From: Thereva unica
Taxonomy: Eukaryota; Arthropoda; Insecta; Diptera; Therevidae
Assembly (NCBI GenBank): GCA_949987705.1
Contig: OX465285.1
Location: 2,728,001 to 2,792,000 of the forward strand
Direction of reading: 5' to 3'
Length of the DNA: 64,000 bases
Part shown: positions 44,241-57,653 of the stretch, in pieces
How positions within the stretch are numbered: the stretch's first letter is position 1
Layout: each line of letters starts with the position of its first letter
Translations under genes and position numbers: made by a program
The notes under the pieces: model-generated
Databases searched by the model: none
What the model was told of the DNA's origin: nothing
The model's input: the letters and a program-made list of their open reading frames with translations, nothing else

Positions 44241-46511
44241 GAATGGTCTTATATAAGGAATGAGCGGCCAGGAGAATTGAAAGATCTCGCTGGTTAGGAA
44301 AAGCAGTTGGCCAACCTTTTTTTCAGAAAGCTGTTGGGGGTGTCATTTGAAAGAAGATTGCGGAATCTAGTTGTCTTTGGTAGAGCCTGCAGGCTCTTTC
44401 TATGCTTCCTCCAGACAATACTTTTGGAGCGTCTCAACTCCTTGTAGTATGCTATTAGGGAGAGCCTGTATTCATTCCTTTTCCCAGAACCTATTGAACC
44501 ATCTCCTAACTTTCCCTTCGAATTGCAGCAAGTCTGTCATTCCAACAGGGCACTTTACTCGATGTCTGGGGCGAAGAGAAAATATTTCTGTTATGGTAGG
44601 AAGAGATCAGAGCACCTCCCTAATTTAAATTTGATATTGTGAAACGATTCATGTTGAATACAGAACGCTGAAGAACTCTCAATGAAATTTCCGATAACCA
44701 CAAACTGAGATAACATAGTGATGGACTGATGTAGATTGGATGGAAGTTTATGTAACGGGTGCATAGCTGGATCTATGTAAATTCAACGAAAACATATCCC
44801 GCAAGAATACCAAAAGCCAAATCGCAATGTTATGATTGCCTTAGAGTCGCTCTCCATGTTGTGCATTTGAACTGTCCCAAGCATAATACTGGCTATTAAG
44901 GATTTTTCTTCTTTTATTTCCTAAAACTTCCAAAGCAGAACGACGATATTGAATTGCATTTGATGTGATCGACCATGGGAACTACCCCCCCCTATGAATA
45001 TGTTAATACCCGGCAACGAGTGGTAACTTGACTCTGCAAGTTCCAGTACAAAGAGCTATCCTCAAGTATTTTGAATAAATTCGTGCAGTTTTACGTGAAA
45101 ATAACTGATATTGAAGGGTACGACACGACCCACCCCAAGGGTAGGAGCAGAGTTTCTAGTTACTCTCCCCACCGTTGCATAGCAGCAGCAATTTCGTATT
45201 TCATTATTGTTTTTGGCTACAGCCCGGGGTGCTTTGTGAAATTTTGATAGTGGTGACGGCGGCGGTCGATAGAAGGTTTCCAACCCCTGGAGGGTTTTTA
45301 CATAGCAGACAAATACAAATCGAGTTTCCTTCGAGTGTTTTCCTTCAATTTGTGATGAATAATTTTCAGATTTTTCCTTTATGAAAATTTTTATTTTTTT
45401 TGGCATAGTGCATTCAAATGTTGGTTCGGTCGTTGGGGATGGAAAATTGATTTACTGAAGTGCATTTTTATTGGGGGTGAAAACGTTTTTCGATTAAGGC
45501 ATTCTAGTGAAAATACGTGGTGGTGGTGGAAAAATATGGGAAAATATTCAGGTTGGATATGGGACGTTTTTTCCCGCTGCTGCATTAATCTCGTTATCTG
45601 GCATTGATATTTTCAGCGAAGCTTTAATTCCCTTTTTATATTTACTCTCTATTTTTTTTTAAATTCTCTATTAAATGCATTTCGATTGCATTGTGACGTT
45701 TTCAAGTAAATTTCACCTGCAGATCTCATTTCGTGTCTCTATTAAAATCACCACAGTACAAAATACATAAAAAATCTCGCGATGATTATTTTGTCATCGG
45801 ACTTGTATCCACATATCGAAAATAAATTGTTTGAAAGGGGATTTGTGGGGTTTAAAGGCTTATCGACGATGAAAATGTATCTTTAACCCTTTTTTTTATT
45901 GCATTTATGGAGGTGGGGAAAATGTGCATTGCAACGGGAATAAGAAGTGATTGTGTCGAATTAAAATGGGTCTGGGGACGATAATGTTCTCGGGTTTCAA
46001 TGGTGCATTTCGAATGGTTTGTCGTGCACATTTTGAATTTCGTCGAGGTGAAATCATAGTTTAGAATATTGGGTGGGAATTATATTTTACGATTTTCATA
46101 TTCAGGGAAATTTCATTTATGAGAAGGTATCTTGGGAACGTGCTGAATGTGCTCGGAAATATTGGTGTGAGGATGAAACTTTGTAAAGGTAAAAAAGTAG
46201 TTTTGTATAATATGTTAAAAAAAAAAAACTGGATTATGTTTAGTGGAATTGTGCAAATAATATATGAACAGTATTTGGAAAAAAAACATCCAAAAGCACC
46301 CAAGCAACAATGGAGAAAAACAGAGCATACCAAGTCACTCTAAGTTAGGGCTGCTCGCCTAAATTGCCGAGGCCGGCCAAAAACTACAAAAACCCCGAAC
46401 ATTTGGGTGAAATTGAGATTTTTCCCCGGACACTCATTTTTCTTTTAAAAAAATTTAACGAATAAGTTTTCATATGAGTTAAAATCCAACCGTGTCGTAT
46501 AGAATCGATAA
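44241..46511. other. Unassigned stretch
   Basis: Noncoding-looking, A+T-rich sequence. No gene or repeat recognised. Confidence 0.4.
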
Positions 46512-47195
46512 GGGGTAGTGCATTAATTTCGTGAGGCGTTTAGGGGGGGAGGGGGTCGAGCCAAATTTCACCCAATCTCACGTGGGGAGAGGGGATCTCA
46601 GCGTATTTTTTTTAAAGAACAGTGTAAAATTGCGAGAAGGTGAAATAAGCCTACCTTAATTTGTGGTCGTTTAGACCAAGACGGCCGGCATGGCCCGATG
46701 AAGGCCACAAACTACAGAAACAGGCGACGACGACAGCTTAGTATAGCAGATTGTTCATTCAAGTGCAAAAATGTTAATGGCCTCAACGAAAACTTCAAGG
46801 CGGCTCTAGACTCACGCCGTGAACACGCGCGAATGCGAGTGTGGATGGTTTTCGCGCCTTCAGGCACGAACTAACGATAAATACCCAAACGATTTTTATC
46901 AGTTTTCTTGGACTACAAGCCTCATACAGTTGGCGGCAGGTGAGTGTGTGCTGATGCTTGGCCTCAAGGCGTAAACTTTCAGGCCGTGGCCTGCCGGCGG
47001 CCTGTGTGTAAATGGGGGCCTTAAGATATGGCTAAATCTTACACCAAAAATTTTACGCGGTTATGCAGAATCCAGAAAGTATATAGTAGCCCCGTGATTG
47101 TCGAGGGTGTCGAGCCAAATTTCACGAAATCTCACCAAGGGGGAGGGGGGTCGAAAAATCACAAAAATCGCCTCACGTGATTTATAGACGACCCC
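46512..47195. mobile_element. PIF/Harbinger-like non-autonomous TIR element, 684 bp
   Basis: The ends are GGGGTAGTGCATTAATTTCG (46512) and, inverted from 47195, GGGGTCGTCTATAAATCACG. Both continue TGAGGCG, with 21 of the first 27 bases matching. TAA flanks both sides (46509-46511 and 47196-47198), a 3-bp duplication of the TWA kind used by PIF/Harbinger elements. Inside, gtcgagccaaatttcac begins a 27-bp near-identical direct repeat at 46555-46581 and 47109-47135, each beside G-rich tracts. No transposase frame. Confidence 0.55.
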
Positions 47196-47198
47196 TAA

Positions 47199-50100
47199 CC
47201 AACTATATATACGGCTTCCAGCGAAGGGCTAGAAACCCTTTCTGACATTAAGCTCTTGCTATGAAACCTACGACACAACCTCGGACAGGATAGAAACTTG
47301 GGAAACCTAGGGTAAAGATATCTACAAATATCCCGTTTATGACTAGGATGGAAAGTTGAGTCAAGGTCGAGTTGAAATATCGACCACCGCATACAATGTC
47401 GAGTTGAGTTCACTTTGGGTTGCAATAGAGTTGAACTGAAATCAAAACATAACCTTGAGTCATAAGCGGGGTAAATAAAAACAAGAAGAGAAAACAGTGA
47501 CGGTAAATAAATGTGCCAGAATTTAAAGAAGAGCAAATTAGGGGTGAATATGAAGCCTGCACTCTATTACTCGCGAAGTTGCTTCGGCGAAGTTTTTTTC
47601 GAAGATGATGTAGGTCCGAACCACGGTATACAGAAACAAGGCAACGTAAAAGAGAAATATCATTTTATTGCTAAAGTCACTTGGTGACCCCTTTCTATAT
47701 AAAATCGAAGCTGTTGCTATTGTTTCTGCATTAGGTAAGAGTTTCAACCTACAATCGAATTAAAGTTTGAACATTTTTATACTAGAAAACAAAGATCTGC
47801 TGGGTTTGTGCCGATGCCAAGTGTCGGGCAGACCACCTTTTATTTTAGTGTTTAATTACTACTTAAACCTATATTGCTATACTTTGAATTGGCACTTGCT
47901 TTGTCATTTTGATCTGAAAAGACATTTATACTCTTGTAACTAGATAGGTACAAGGTAAAAAAAGCATCTCTGCAATAAACAAGGCAGACCAATAAAGATA
48001 AGTACAAATAACAAGTACAAATAAAAAATGGGCTTACAGTGGGCGAACACCGGCCAACGACTAGCAAACAGATCGATCATTGAAAAGAGATCAGCAACAA
48101 ATATATTAGATATGAGATTATACAGAGATGCCTGTTGTTCGATGGAACAGTAGCTGAACTCGTTAATAATAGAGCACAGACGGCGCACTTCTTGATATAG
48201 CCCTAACCCCAAATTGTCATAAGTGACCAGCTTTTGAGACTCATGCTTGTCATTGAAAGTTTGTGACTATTCTTGTGACTGTTTTGATATTCTAAGCATT
48301 CAGTCACAAGCCAAATCTTAAATAATACACCCTTAATGGTGAACTTGTATTCGTGTAGTGAGATAACATCGCTGGCTGTGTGTTGAGTCTGCAAGAGATT
48401 TTGAAAACTACGCTAGAACCTTGTGAACTGATATATATACAGTGGCAATTCTGATATCCGATGTAACTGTTTGCAGGTTGAAAAAATTGTGACTTCAGAA
48501 TTAGAAAAGCGAATTGTCTCAAGTAGAGAGTTGTGATTGCATTGTGACTTGTGATTTAATTTGGGTTTCATATCCTAAATATCCCTGGTACCACGGAAGT
48601 CGCTCTGGAGGAGAATCAATCTCCTTCACGCTGTAGTCTCACATAGCAAGAGCACCGTAATTTCTGGGGTTGCCCTGTAGAACTACAAGCCCTGGGTCCT
48701 TATCCAGATCTGATAAAATAGCTGGGGTGATGCAGAGAGGCTCCGTATCAACAAGTGATGACTGTGCTTGTCTCTAGCCCCACCGTCGGCAATTACATTT
48801 ACCAATGTGACGTTTGTGACCCCGACATCAGCGTAACCTTGGATTTCAGAGATGGAACACTTTGGCAATACCCTGTTAGATTTAGTAGCCAACAGGACAA
48901 CTTGATTGTCTCAAAAAATTACAATGCTAGAAATAGCAAACACCTGGATGGCGAGTATCTTAGCTTGAAAATCACTTGGGGTAGTGCCCAAAGCCTTACC
49001 TCAAGTCCTACCCCCTTATTATGTTTTGAACCGCCATGCTTCCTCCAAAAAGGGACCTGTGGTAGTGCCATTCTAACCTACTTTAAACAATCGTCATAAA
49101 CGGGTTGTCGAAGTCCAGAGCGACAGGAATGGTATTGGAGCATGATAGCAATGGTTTCAGGTTTAGTTCCTTGAGAATCAATAAGTGGTCTCGGTGGAGG
49201 TGGAGTGGAGGAAGGTTCAAAAGAGGGGTTCCATAGGTAGTCGACGTAGTCCGACAGGTTCTTTTAGTTCCCGTGATACCAAAATAGGCCAGTTCTCAAT
49301 CTGCGGCTAAGAAGCGACATAACCCATTTCGCAAGGGGCGGCGTTCAATGGCCGATCTATTTGGTCTGTCTGATCTGTCTGGTCTGCCTTCTCTACCTGG
49401 TTTACTAAGCTCGTAGCGATATAACTATATTACTGCAGTAAGATCCAGGGTACGACAGTTGAACACTCAGATTGAACTGGAACTTTCAAATGAACTACGC
49501 CATCAGTAAACCCGCTAGGCCTATTGACCCTGTAGAAGGCTTTGTGCTCCGCTTTCGCTCCGTCCCTTTAGCTAGTGGTTACTTATCTTGGGTTAACTCT
49601 TTCTTTTTTATTTAAAAACTTAAAGTAAATTTTATTTTACAAATAAATTTAATACAGTACATTTTAATACCAACTGCCTACTCCAAAATTCATAGTGACT
49701 GACACAAAATCGATTCCCTGTAACTTTATTACAATATTTATGTAAGTTACTCTCCAGTGATAGATCCGTGTAGCCACACAAAAAAGGAGGAATTTAATTT
49801 AAGGTAACATTTAATACTTTTATTCAAGGGCACACGTTGTTAAATTCTTGACAACATGAGAAGGGCAGGCTTTTGACCCTTAGCCGTCTCCATACATTTC
49901 AGTTTGTATGTATGTATGTGTTCCTAGAAATCCTGAAAATCAATGATTTGAAATGTCTCTTTAGAACGGATGAAGGACTCGAAAGAGGTTTTTGGTTAAA
50001 TTTTACACAAGTAACTTACTTCACAAAAAGGCATTTATCAATCAAATGAGTTTTTCTTTATGCTCTCAGGTCTACCTTAATTGTGGGTGAGATTAGTGAG

Positions 50101-52329
50101 GGATACGCATTCAGGGTTTGCCCCTTTTCAAATAGAAAAAAATAATATAAAATAAAGTGGGAATGTATTTCACAAGTTCACATGTTCTGTAGGAGGAGTG
50201 AAAGGATTTTTTAATTTAGTTCTGGTGGGTGAAGAGTTTGATAGATTAAGTTTTTGTTGAGTTAGTGCTTAATTCGTTTAATTTGTACCTCAATGTAGAA
50301 GCATGAAGATGCTATATTATACCAAATGGATCGACCAGTATATCTGTCGGAGATATTTCGAAAATGACGGTGGTCTAGAGGCTATGTAGGTTTCTCATAC
50401 GGAATGGGTTGCTCCCTGGTTGACTGGGTCGATTTAATAATACAGTTTTTTTACATTAAATTCATCCATTTGCAAATCTTTTGGAAATTAAGTACTTCTA
50501 CCTTATATATTACTAGTTGGTATGCGGTGCACCTCGCTGTACCTATAGGCCAATAGTATGGCGTGCGCCAAAACAATTGGGAATCTCAAAATCGCTTTTT
50601 AATTGGCATTGAGAGTCCCAAATCCCACAACGAAAGTACATTCGATAAGAAAAGTGTCACTACGCTCTTTTAAAACCCCAAAATAAACCTCAATGATAAA
50701 AAACTGTAATATTTTTTTAGTTAGATTTTTGTTAGCTACTTTACTAGACTGTGAGAATTAATGTTAAGCACAAAATCCTACAAAAGATCCACGTAAACCC
50801 AATCAATTCCAGCAATACAAAACAAAATCAAAAGGAAAAATCTTAACAAAAAAAAGTTCCTATCGAAGAAACCTCCTCTTCCACCATTCTCCTCACAAAA
50901 TATAATAACTCACAACCTCCCAACAGCAGCAAAAAAAAAAAGAAACGAAATTTATCTACGTTGTGGCTTAACTCACAATCAATCCACCCCCGCAAAAGTA
51001 GAGGGTTATTTGATTAATCAAATCGGAAATTCATAAATATGAGGGGTGGCACATTGATGTGCGCTGCTCCCCACACACAAGAGACGGGGCGAAAACTAAT
51101 CTGTTTAAATATCTAATGTGAAATCGATACTCATCCGATGATATTTATCGCCACTATGCGGATAGTTCATAAATCAAAGTATTTCCCCAAAATTTCTAGC
51201 TGACAGTTCATCTCCCATAGATTTTCATATAGACTGACGGTCTTTCGGGGGCTTTCATCATTTTTCGGGGGAGGTCCGCTCTTTATTGACAAATAAAAGA
51301 TCAGCCGAGTCATGTCAGCCTATCTCTGGATTGTATCTAAAGCGTCGCCTAGTCTGCTTGACCTTTTCGCATCACTAGATATCATCATCCACCATGTTAT
51401 CGCAACCCCCATATCCTTATTGCTGGTGTATGTGCGTCCTTTATGATGGAGTATATGTAGGATATACCCTAGCACACTACAGTAACTCTCGCTAAACCCT
51501 AATAGGGTTTTCGGTCGTGATATCGTTTATGTCCTTATAATAATGCATATTCATAAATAGGTCCTTTCGAGCAAGCTTCGGAATTTATTGTACCTAGCTT
51601 AACATAATCAACACCACCACCATAATCGCCACTATGGCTACTTCCTTTACACCCTACCTTCAACCCTGTAACAACAACAACACCAACACAAATTTATTGT
51701 TGTAAACTCCCAAAGTAGCATCGTTGGCATCTCTATACAGCATACAGGAGACAGATCCTTGACAAGCTGACGCTTGTGTTTCGCCATTTGATTTGTTAAG
51801 TCTTAGTCCTCTCAGCCCCATGAAGGGGTTACGCCACTTATCATCCCTTAAATGTGTCGGATTACACCTTTTTAGGTTTTCATAAATTTTCTTTAAGGCC
51901 CCAAAGGTGACTAGTCGAATTACGTATGCTAATTGCAGGTCCTTGGAAGCAAGATTTCTCTCGTCGACCTTATGTAACTAACTCGAAACATTTTTTATGT
52001 AGGTGTGCCATTTGAACCCTTGAGCGGGTTTCATGCGTCTGGGTGTATTGCTGATGAATTCTTGGAAATTTTTAATTATTTTGAACGATTTTTAATTAAT
52101 TGCACGCTCCTTTGCTCAATCAGTTTGGATGTTATAAGTATTTGGAAATAAGTATTTGGAAAGTATTTGGAAATTGGCAGTTTTTGGATACCCACGTGGA
52201 TACACGTTTCTTACTTAAAGGAGTATCAAGGATCGATTCTAATGAAGAATTTCTGAGTATGACGTCGGGATGAATTCAAAAAAATAAATAATAATTCTTC
52301 GTCTGCGGCATAAGATGAAAAGGGTTCGA
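47199..52329. other. Long stretch without a supported gene
   Basis: A lone terminal-repeat sequence (TTACAGTGGGCGAACACCGG, 48034-48055) of the 5088-5462 element is present. Paired but unrecognised frames lie on both strands near 48683-49099. A (TATG)n run lies near 49900-49918. Nothing else recognised. Confidence 0.4.
48034..48055 (+). repeat. Solo terminal repeat of the 5.1-kb TIR element family
   Basis: 20 of 22 bases match the arm at 5088-5109, and the A-rich flank (aaataaaaaatggg) also resembles the flank of that arm. No partner arm was found within about 500 bp. Confidence 0.6.
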
Positions 52330-52389
52330 TGGAAATACACCACATGTTCCTAATAAGAAGCCCTGACAGCGGCGACGGAGTCCTTATCC

Positions 52390-53130
52390 TTGTGCAACTC
52401 AACTTGCCACCATTACCAAACGATGTTGTCTGGTATCGCAGGCATATTTACTGGTATACTGATAGCAACAGAACTACTCGATCAGTTGAAGGAACAAGTA
52501 GCAGGCAGCATATTTGATGACATTCTTCGAGCTCTTTGGATGCAGCAACTATCTTGGCAGATTCAAGCTACATATTTCAGCCTGCAGTTATAATCGAGAT
52601 GTCCGCACGTTAGCAGAGATGGCCAACAAAATTTTAGATGTCCTACACAGCCCTGAAATGTCATCATAAGTAGCATATATTTCACAGAGAGATCCATCTC
52701 ATAGATACCGAAGCAAAAGTTTTGACAACCCCCCTCCCCCCCCCCCCCCCCAGCACTACCAGAAAGACTAACTTCAATCTTCTCTACACAACCAATGGGA
52801 CGATAAGACTCCCGAAATTCTCGATCAAGACCATCAGCTAGAAGGAACGGAGGTCGCACCATTGATCCATCGGCTTAACTTGCACAAATCATCAAAACCC
52901 ATTGGAGCCGACTGACATGGTTAAAGCAGCCATAACCACACACCTTTCGCACTGTTTGAGTTCCCAAATTTTGGACTATGTAACGCCGCACAGACATTTC
53001 AAATATTCGTCCTCGAAGTCACAAGAAGTCTTGAGCTCTATCTTCCATATACCGGCGACTTCCTCGTCGCTTCCAAATTGATTGCCGATTATCAGAAGCA
53101 TAAAAAAAATTGTTTCACCAGGTATGTTGT
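52390..53130 (+). mobile_element. Ty3/Gypsy gag-pol remnant, internally deleted
   Basis: A gag piece reads LKEQVAGSIFDDILRALWMQ, then in another frame NRDVRTLAEMANKILDV, as in gag of Gypsy elements (LRxLWxQxLP ... LAExADKI). Further on, LYTTNGTIRLPKFSIKTI resembles a protease-to-reverse-transcriptase segment. Finally FEFPNFGLCNAAQTFQIFV and LYLPYTGDFLVASKLI correspond to the FGL-NA-x-TFQ helix and the Y-x-DDILVAS catalytic strand; here the catalytic pair is Gly-Asp, not Asp-Asp. Spacing shows large deletions, and a poly-C tract interrupts at 52729-52751. Confidence 0.65.
52729..52751. repeat. Poly-C tract
   Basis: Six C, one T, then sixteen C within the Gypsy remnant. Likely expansion after inactivation. 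Confidence 0.8.
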
Positions 53131-53477
53131 CGGTTTATGGTCTGATCTACACCTACACTCTTTGTGTAATATTATTTCAGGAGTTATTGTCGGGTTCTAA
53201 CCTCGAGAATACTGTCGGATCGCACACCTCCAAATCCTATCTCAGGTCATACACCTCGACACGGTTAGGACCGTAGAAGAAGAGTTTTCCGGAACGAGTC
53301 CGGGAAGGAACTGAATTTGGACCGGTGACTCTGCTTCTTTTATAGCCGGAAAGCTCTTCTGGGCAGAAAGCTTCGAAGAGAAGCTTTCAAAGAGAGAAAA
53401 CATGTCTTCGCTCTGGTGCATTATATTTGCTGTTTGAAGTTCTTGGAGAGAGATTCTAGTTATGAATCGTGGTGCTT

Positions 53478-54144
53478 CCCAGTAGGAATTCTAGGAAGGC
53501 CTTACCGATGGAGCACTGAAATAAGTACTCATCTGGTAAGGGGTACCCCTTTTTTCTTGGTGCTAGATGAGCCCTTACAAACCCCATTACAAGAGAAGGC
53601 AGATGGTAAGGTGTAGTCCAGAATTATACCCAAACAAGTGAGAGTCTGCCCGATGACTCAAGGGAGCTTTCCTGGAGCTTTCATAAATTTTATAGAAAGA
53701 AAGAAAACGGGCAATTATATTCGTCGACATAAAATGCGACATTAGCATACTCAATAGCCCGGCTCTCATTCGATACGGAGGACAAGCAGCTTTGGAGAAA
53801 TGGAGAATTTAGTTGGGGGACTGCTTAGGTAAAGCCACTCTCGGGCTTGGAAAAAAAGGCATTTTTAAAAGATGAAGAAATAAAAGCATTTCGACACCGG
53901 ATCACATATCCACAGGCAGGCGCCCATGAATAGCTCTTTTTGCAATGTTCCATTTGCTGCCTTACTATACCCCTTACAGATGAGCAGTTCTATAAGTACT
54001 CTAAGGTAAGTACTAAAGTAAGGCCTTACCCCCTATGACATCGTGTGTAAAAGTAAGCACTTCTGTAAAAGGGAGTGGTAAGGCCTATCCCTTACCAGTA
54101 AGTGCTGATTTCAGTACTTCTGTAAGCTTACCGGTCCTACTGGG
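53478..54144. mobile_element. TIR element of 667 bp, unclassified
   Basis: The left end cccagtaggaattctaggaa leads to cactgaaataagtactcatc and tggtaagggg. The right end, inverted, is cccagtaggaccggtaagct leading to gtactgaaatcagcacttac and tggtaaggg. The arms are about 65 bp with indels. The interior repeats ggtaagtactaaagtaagg and aaggccttacc words. No coding capacity. No target-site duplication could be fixed, so the superfamily is open. Confidence 0.6.
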
Positions 54145-54989
54145 TTCTAACTATCGCTAACACAAACCAAATAATCATTGCAGCAGAACATACCTACCTT
54201 TTAATGCTCCTTCAAAAGCGTTGTGGGAGCATTTTAGAGCTTTTTAAAAGAATATTCGTTGTAGGCTTGTGGATATATGAGAATAAGCTCCGGTTTATTT
54301 TTGTTTATCTTTTGCAACTAATTATTCCAACCCATGATGCTTGTCCTCTGTGTCGAAAGAAAACCGGTCTATTGAATATGCTAATGTCACCCCCATCGTG
54401 AAGTAAGTGCTCTAAAGACAATGAAAGAGTATTCTTATGGAAGCAATACGTTTATCTTTATATATTTTTTAACATTAGTTGTCCGCCTAGGCTAGCACTT
54501 CTTTTGAGCTACTATAGGAGCACTCCTGCAACAATGACAAAAAGGGGCATTATAGAGCTTACAATGAATAAGTTCCGGATGTCTAAAAACTTTTATTTTT
54601 GTTCGTCTTTGCAATTGATTTTTCGTATTTTTTCAAACTTGAATGCTGTTTCCGCGCTAAGTAATGTTTAATTCAGCGGTGCCGCGCTAAGTAATGTTCA
54701 ATGCTGCTTAACTTCTGTAATTGAACGGGACCGGTTTACTGACTATTCTCATAGTCCGAGTTATGGTCATTAAGATAATCGCCCGTTTTCTTTGTTCTAT
54801 TAAATTTCTGAAAACTCCAATAACGCTTCCTTGGAAGCATATTTGGCATCGCTCATAATTAGCTCCCTTGAGAAGTGCTTCCAATTTTTTCCGCTGGGGC
54901 GTGAGCCATTGCCTGATTGTAGAAAACTAGCATGGGTCATTGTGATTATGCCTTTATAAAGCTCACGTACGTTGAATATCACTTTTACT
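54145..54989. other. Stretch with a worn direct duplication
   Basis: Segments near 54212-54330 and 54525-54640 share gcattttagagct / gcattatagagct, aataagctccgg / aataagttccgg and tttatttttgtt / tttatttttgttcg in the same order. No gene recognised. Confidence 0.4.
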
Positions 54990-55375
54990 GTTTATTGCTG
55001 CTTGACTTTTCAAAAGATTTAGAAAGCGCTAATCACGAGCTGTGAAAAGCTCTCTCTTTTTCTGCTTTTAGACTTTTGCATAGTTTCTTAACTATCTCCA
55101 AAGGTTAAATTAGGTGGCTCTAGTTCCTCAAATGGCCTACTCTACGCCGGTATACCCAAGGCTCTATTCCTGGTCCTATGTTATTATTTTCTTTAGTAGT
55201 ACAATTCTATCTCTATTTGCTCTTGAGTGTACTGATAAAGCAAGCAATCTAGGAGTTGTACTGAATGGAATAAGCGATCAAATTAGCTTCAGAGCTAATA
55301 AAACTTGTGGGCTCTGGTCGACACCTCGATACCATTATGGTATTTTGAAAAGGGGTGTGCGTATTTATTAGGTCT
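54990..55375 (+). mobile_element. Degraded CR1-group LINE: reverse-transcriptase core
   Basis: The plus strand reads LLLDFSKDLESANHEL (the DFSKAFD-x-VNH motif, with changes), FRLLHSFLTI (the HSFL-x-R region) and GSSSSNGLLYAGIPK. After a frame change comes GSIPGPMLLFSL (GVPQGS-x-LGP-LLF), then TDKASNLGVVLNG and ANKTCGLWSTPRY. Motif order is kept but the YxDD segment has been lost and frames change, so it is a dead fragment related to the group of the two intact LINEs. Confidence 0.6.
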
Positions 55376-57650
55376 TTCTATCTAACGATCTATTTTTTCG
55401 TACGTTTTGTTTATAAGATACGCCGTTTTTACGCCGTTTTCACCTTAGTCGAACTCTGTTTTGGCCTGCTCTCTAAATGACGAAATCGAATCGTTCATGA
55501 TATCATGCATCAGCGCAATCCTTCATACCTCGAACATTTTGTGTTCGATCTCCCAATCACTCAGAAATAATAATTTGATTATTATCGAACGGCAACCGTT
55601 CTTTTCAATCTTCTTTAGACCTCACTTTATTTTTTCGAACTGACAAGCTGATTTCATTGTGAATCCATTAACATATTTTCTACGATCGAGGATAACTTTT
55701 TGATACTCCCTCTGTCAGAATAATATTGAAAGATTTTTTCAATGAACCAATCAATCAACAAGTTTTGCCATTGACGTACACCATATACGTCATAGTAACA
55801 GTAAAATCAACAACAAATCTCAAATTACCCATGAAGAAATACGACCTGTCGAACTTGTTGAGACTACCTTCACAAAAGTAGCCCTGTCATCGCATATAGT
55901 TTATATTCGTACATTAAAATTCAATTGAAATTCATTCTCTCTTCCAACAATGAAATGCCTTGCCACTTGCCCTAAAGGTCCATCCATCACCATTCAGGAA
56001 CAGTAATAAATTTATTAAGCCTTGTTCACATATCACTCTCTCTCTCTCTCGCTTTATTGATGATGACTAGCCTTATTCCGGCCCATTAGGCCTCCTGTAC
56101 AAGGCATAAATCTGTTTGATTTGCCAAAACATCAGAGATGAAAGCTGGAAAACATATGCCATCCAATCACAGGGTGATGCCCACACCGACAGACTGCATT
56201 ATTACTATTGGTACACAGGAGACAGGACAGACAGACAGACATTTTTCCAGTAGCATGAGCTTTTGCACTAATAGTGTCATATTGAATTTTATTTATATTT
56301 TTTTTACTTTTATTTATTTATTTTTTTATATTTAATCATTTGTACTTTTTCACTCTACAAATAACATGGGCTTAATAAGGCCCGACACAGGGTGTCTGTG
56401 ATATTTTTTATTGTGATTTATGCCGAACCTTTTTGGCTGTTGTTATTGTTGTTGTTGCTGGAATAGAAGAAATAAAATGACACAAAATCAATACCATTCG
56501 AATTTCGATCTTTTTTGGAAGGTTGGGCAGGGGCGGGTCGGGGAGCAAGGGGTGGGGCGGAAATAATAAACTAGAATAAAATTTTCACCTGCCACTTTTA
56601 CGGACATCCTTATTCCCAATTCTGATTATTGAATTGAAAATGTAAATTTCAGACGATTCGGTGTTCTGGAAGGAAAAGGTAGACGTCGTGCAGGGATACA
56701 GAATGAAGAGCAGGTAAGGGACTACAGGAAAGATTTGTCCCGGATTGTGGGGGTGTGATTTGCCTTATGATTTCGTCACCAACTGTAAAATTAAGTGATT
56801 TAAACTTTCACTGCGTTTTTCATCTTTTCAATTTTTTCCTTTATTTCTTTATGCCGTATACAATATAAATGGAAATAAACTTTTTCTTATTTTCAAACAC
56901 ATTACAAGCCCAAAGTGATTTTTTACGATATCTGACAGGTGGGACTTTTCCTTTTTCCTTATTTTCTGTATTTTTTTTTGTGTGAAGGAGAAAAAATTAT
57001 ATATTCCTTTTTGGGGGGCCGCGTTGAAAGAATGATTAATAACGATGTGATGACCTTGGTCAAAATGGTTCACTTCAGGCATCAGTCGATCTAATTAACT
57101 TTTGGACTTTCTCGGTAGAGAGTTCCTTCAAAAGTCATTAGCCTAAGCACCTCTTCAAGGAATTCACTTCTTTCCCTCTTTTTTTTTGGTTTTTTGAAGA
57201 GAGTGATTAATATTATATCAATTTTCGTATTCAATTAATCTATTGCTCTATTAATGGGGAATTATATGGTTGTAGGAGAGATGATAATCAGGATCATTAA
57301 TATTTTTGCTTGACCCTAATATCGAAAAGAGCACATTTTATTATTGCATGAGCTCTTAACTAATTATCGGTTATTTCAACAAATATGGCTTGTGGTAGCT
57401 TTCTATCCCAAATGAAACTTAGTTATAAATTAGTTTTTCCAAAATATCAGGTTCCTGGGTTAGTTGTAGATGCCCCAAGTGAACTCGTATGGTATACGTA
57501 CGGTTCCAGATCAGATGGCTTAATTTTTGTAGAGCCATCAGGAGCACGTTCAAAAAGCCCTTACTATGGTAAACCATGAGGTAAGCTGTGATTTAGCTGT
57601 ATCACTTCACCATTTTTGAATATCACTAAATAAACCTAAACGTTGTTCAT
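55376..57650. other. Unassigned stretch
   Basis: A (TC)n run at 56035-56049, (GACA)n near 56222-56240 and T-rich runs near 56290-56330. No gene recognised. Confidence 0.4.
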
Positions 57651-57653
57651 TTA

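Noticed and set aside
48800..48830. tgtgaccccgacatcagc as a tRNA-Trp primer-binding site of a Gypsy element
   Set aside because: The match to the expected TGG start is incomplete, and neither an LTR end nor gag follows.
48683..49099. Opposed frames on both strands as a gene
   Set aside because: Neither translation shows a domain, and overlap on opposite strands suggests chance open frames.
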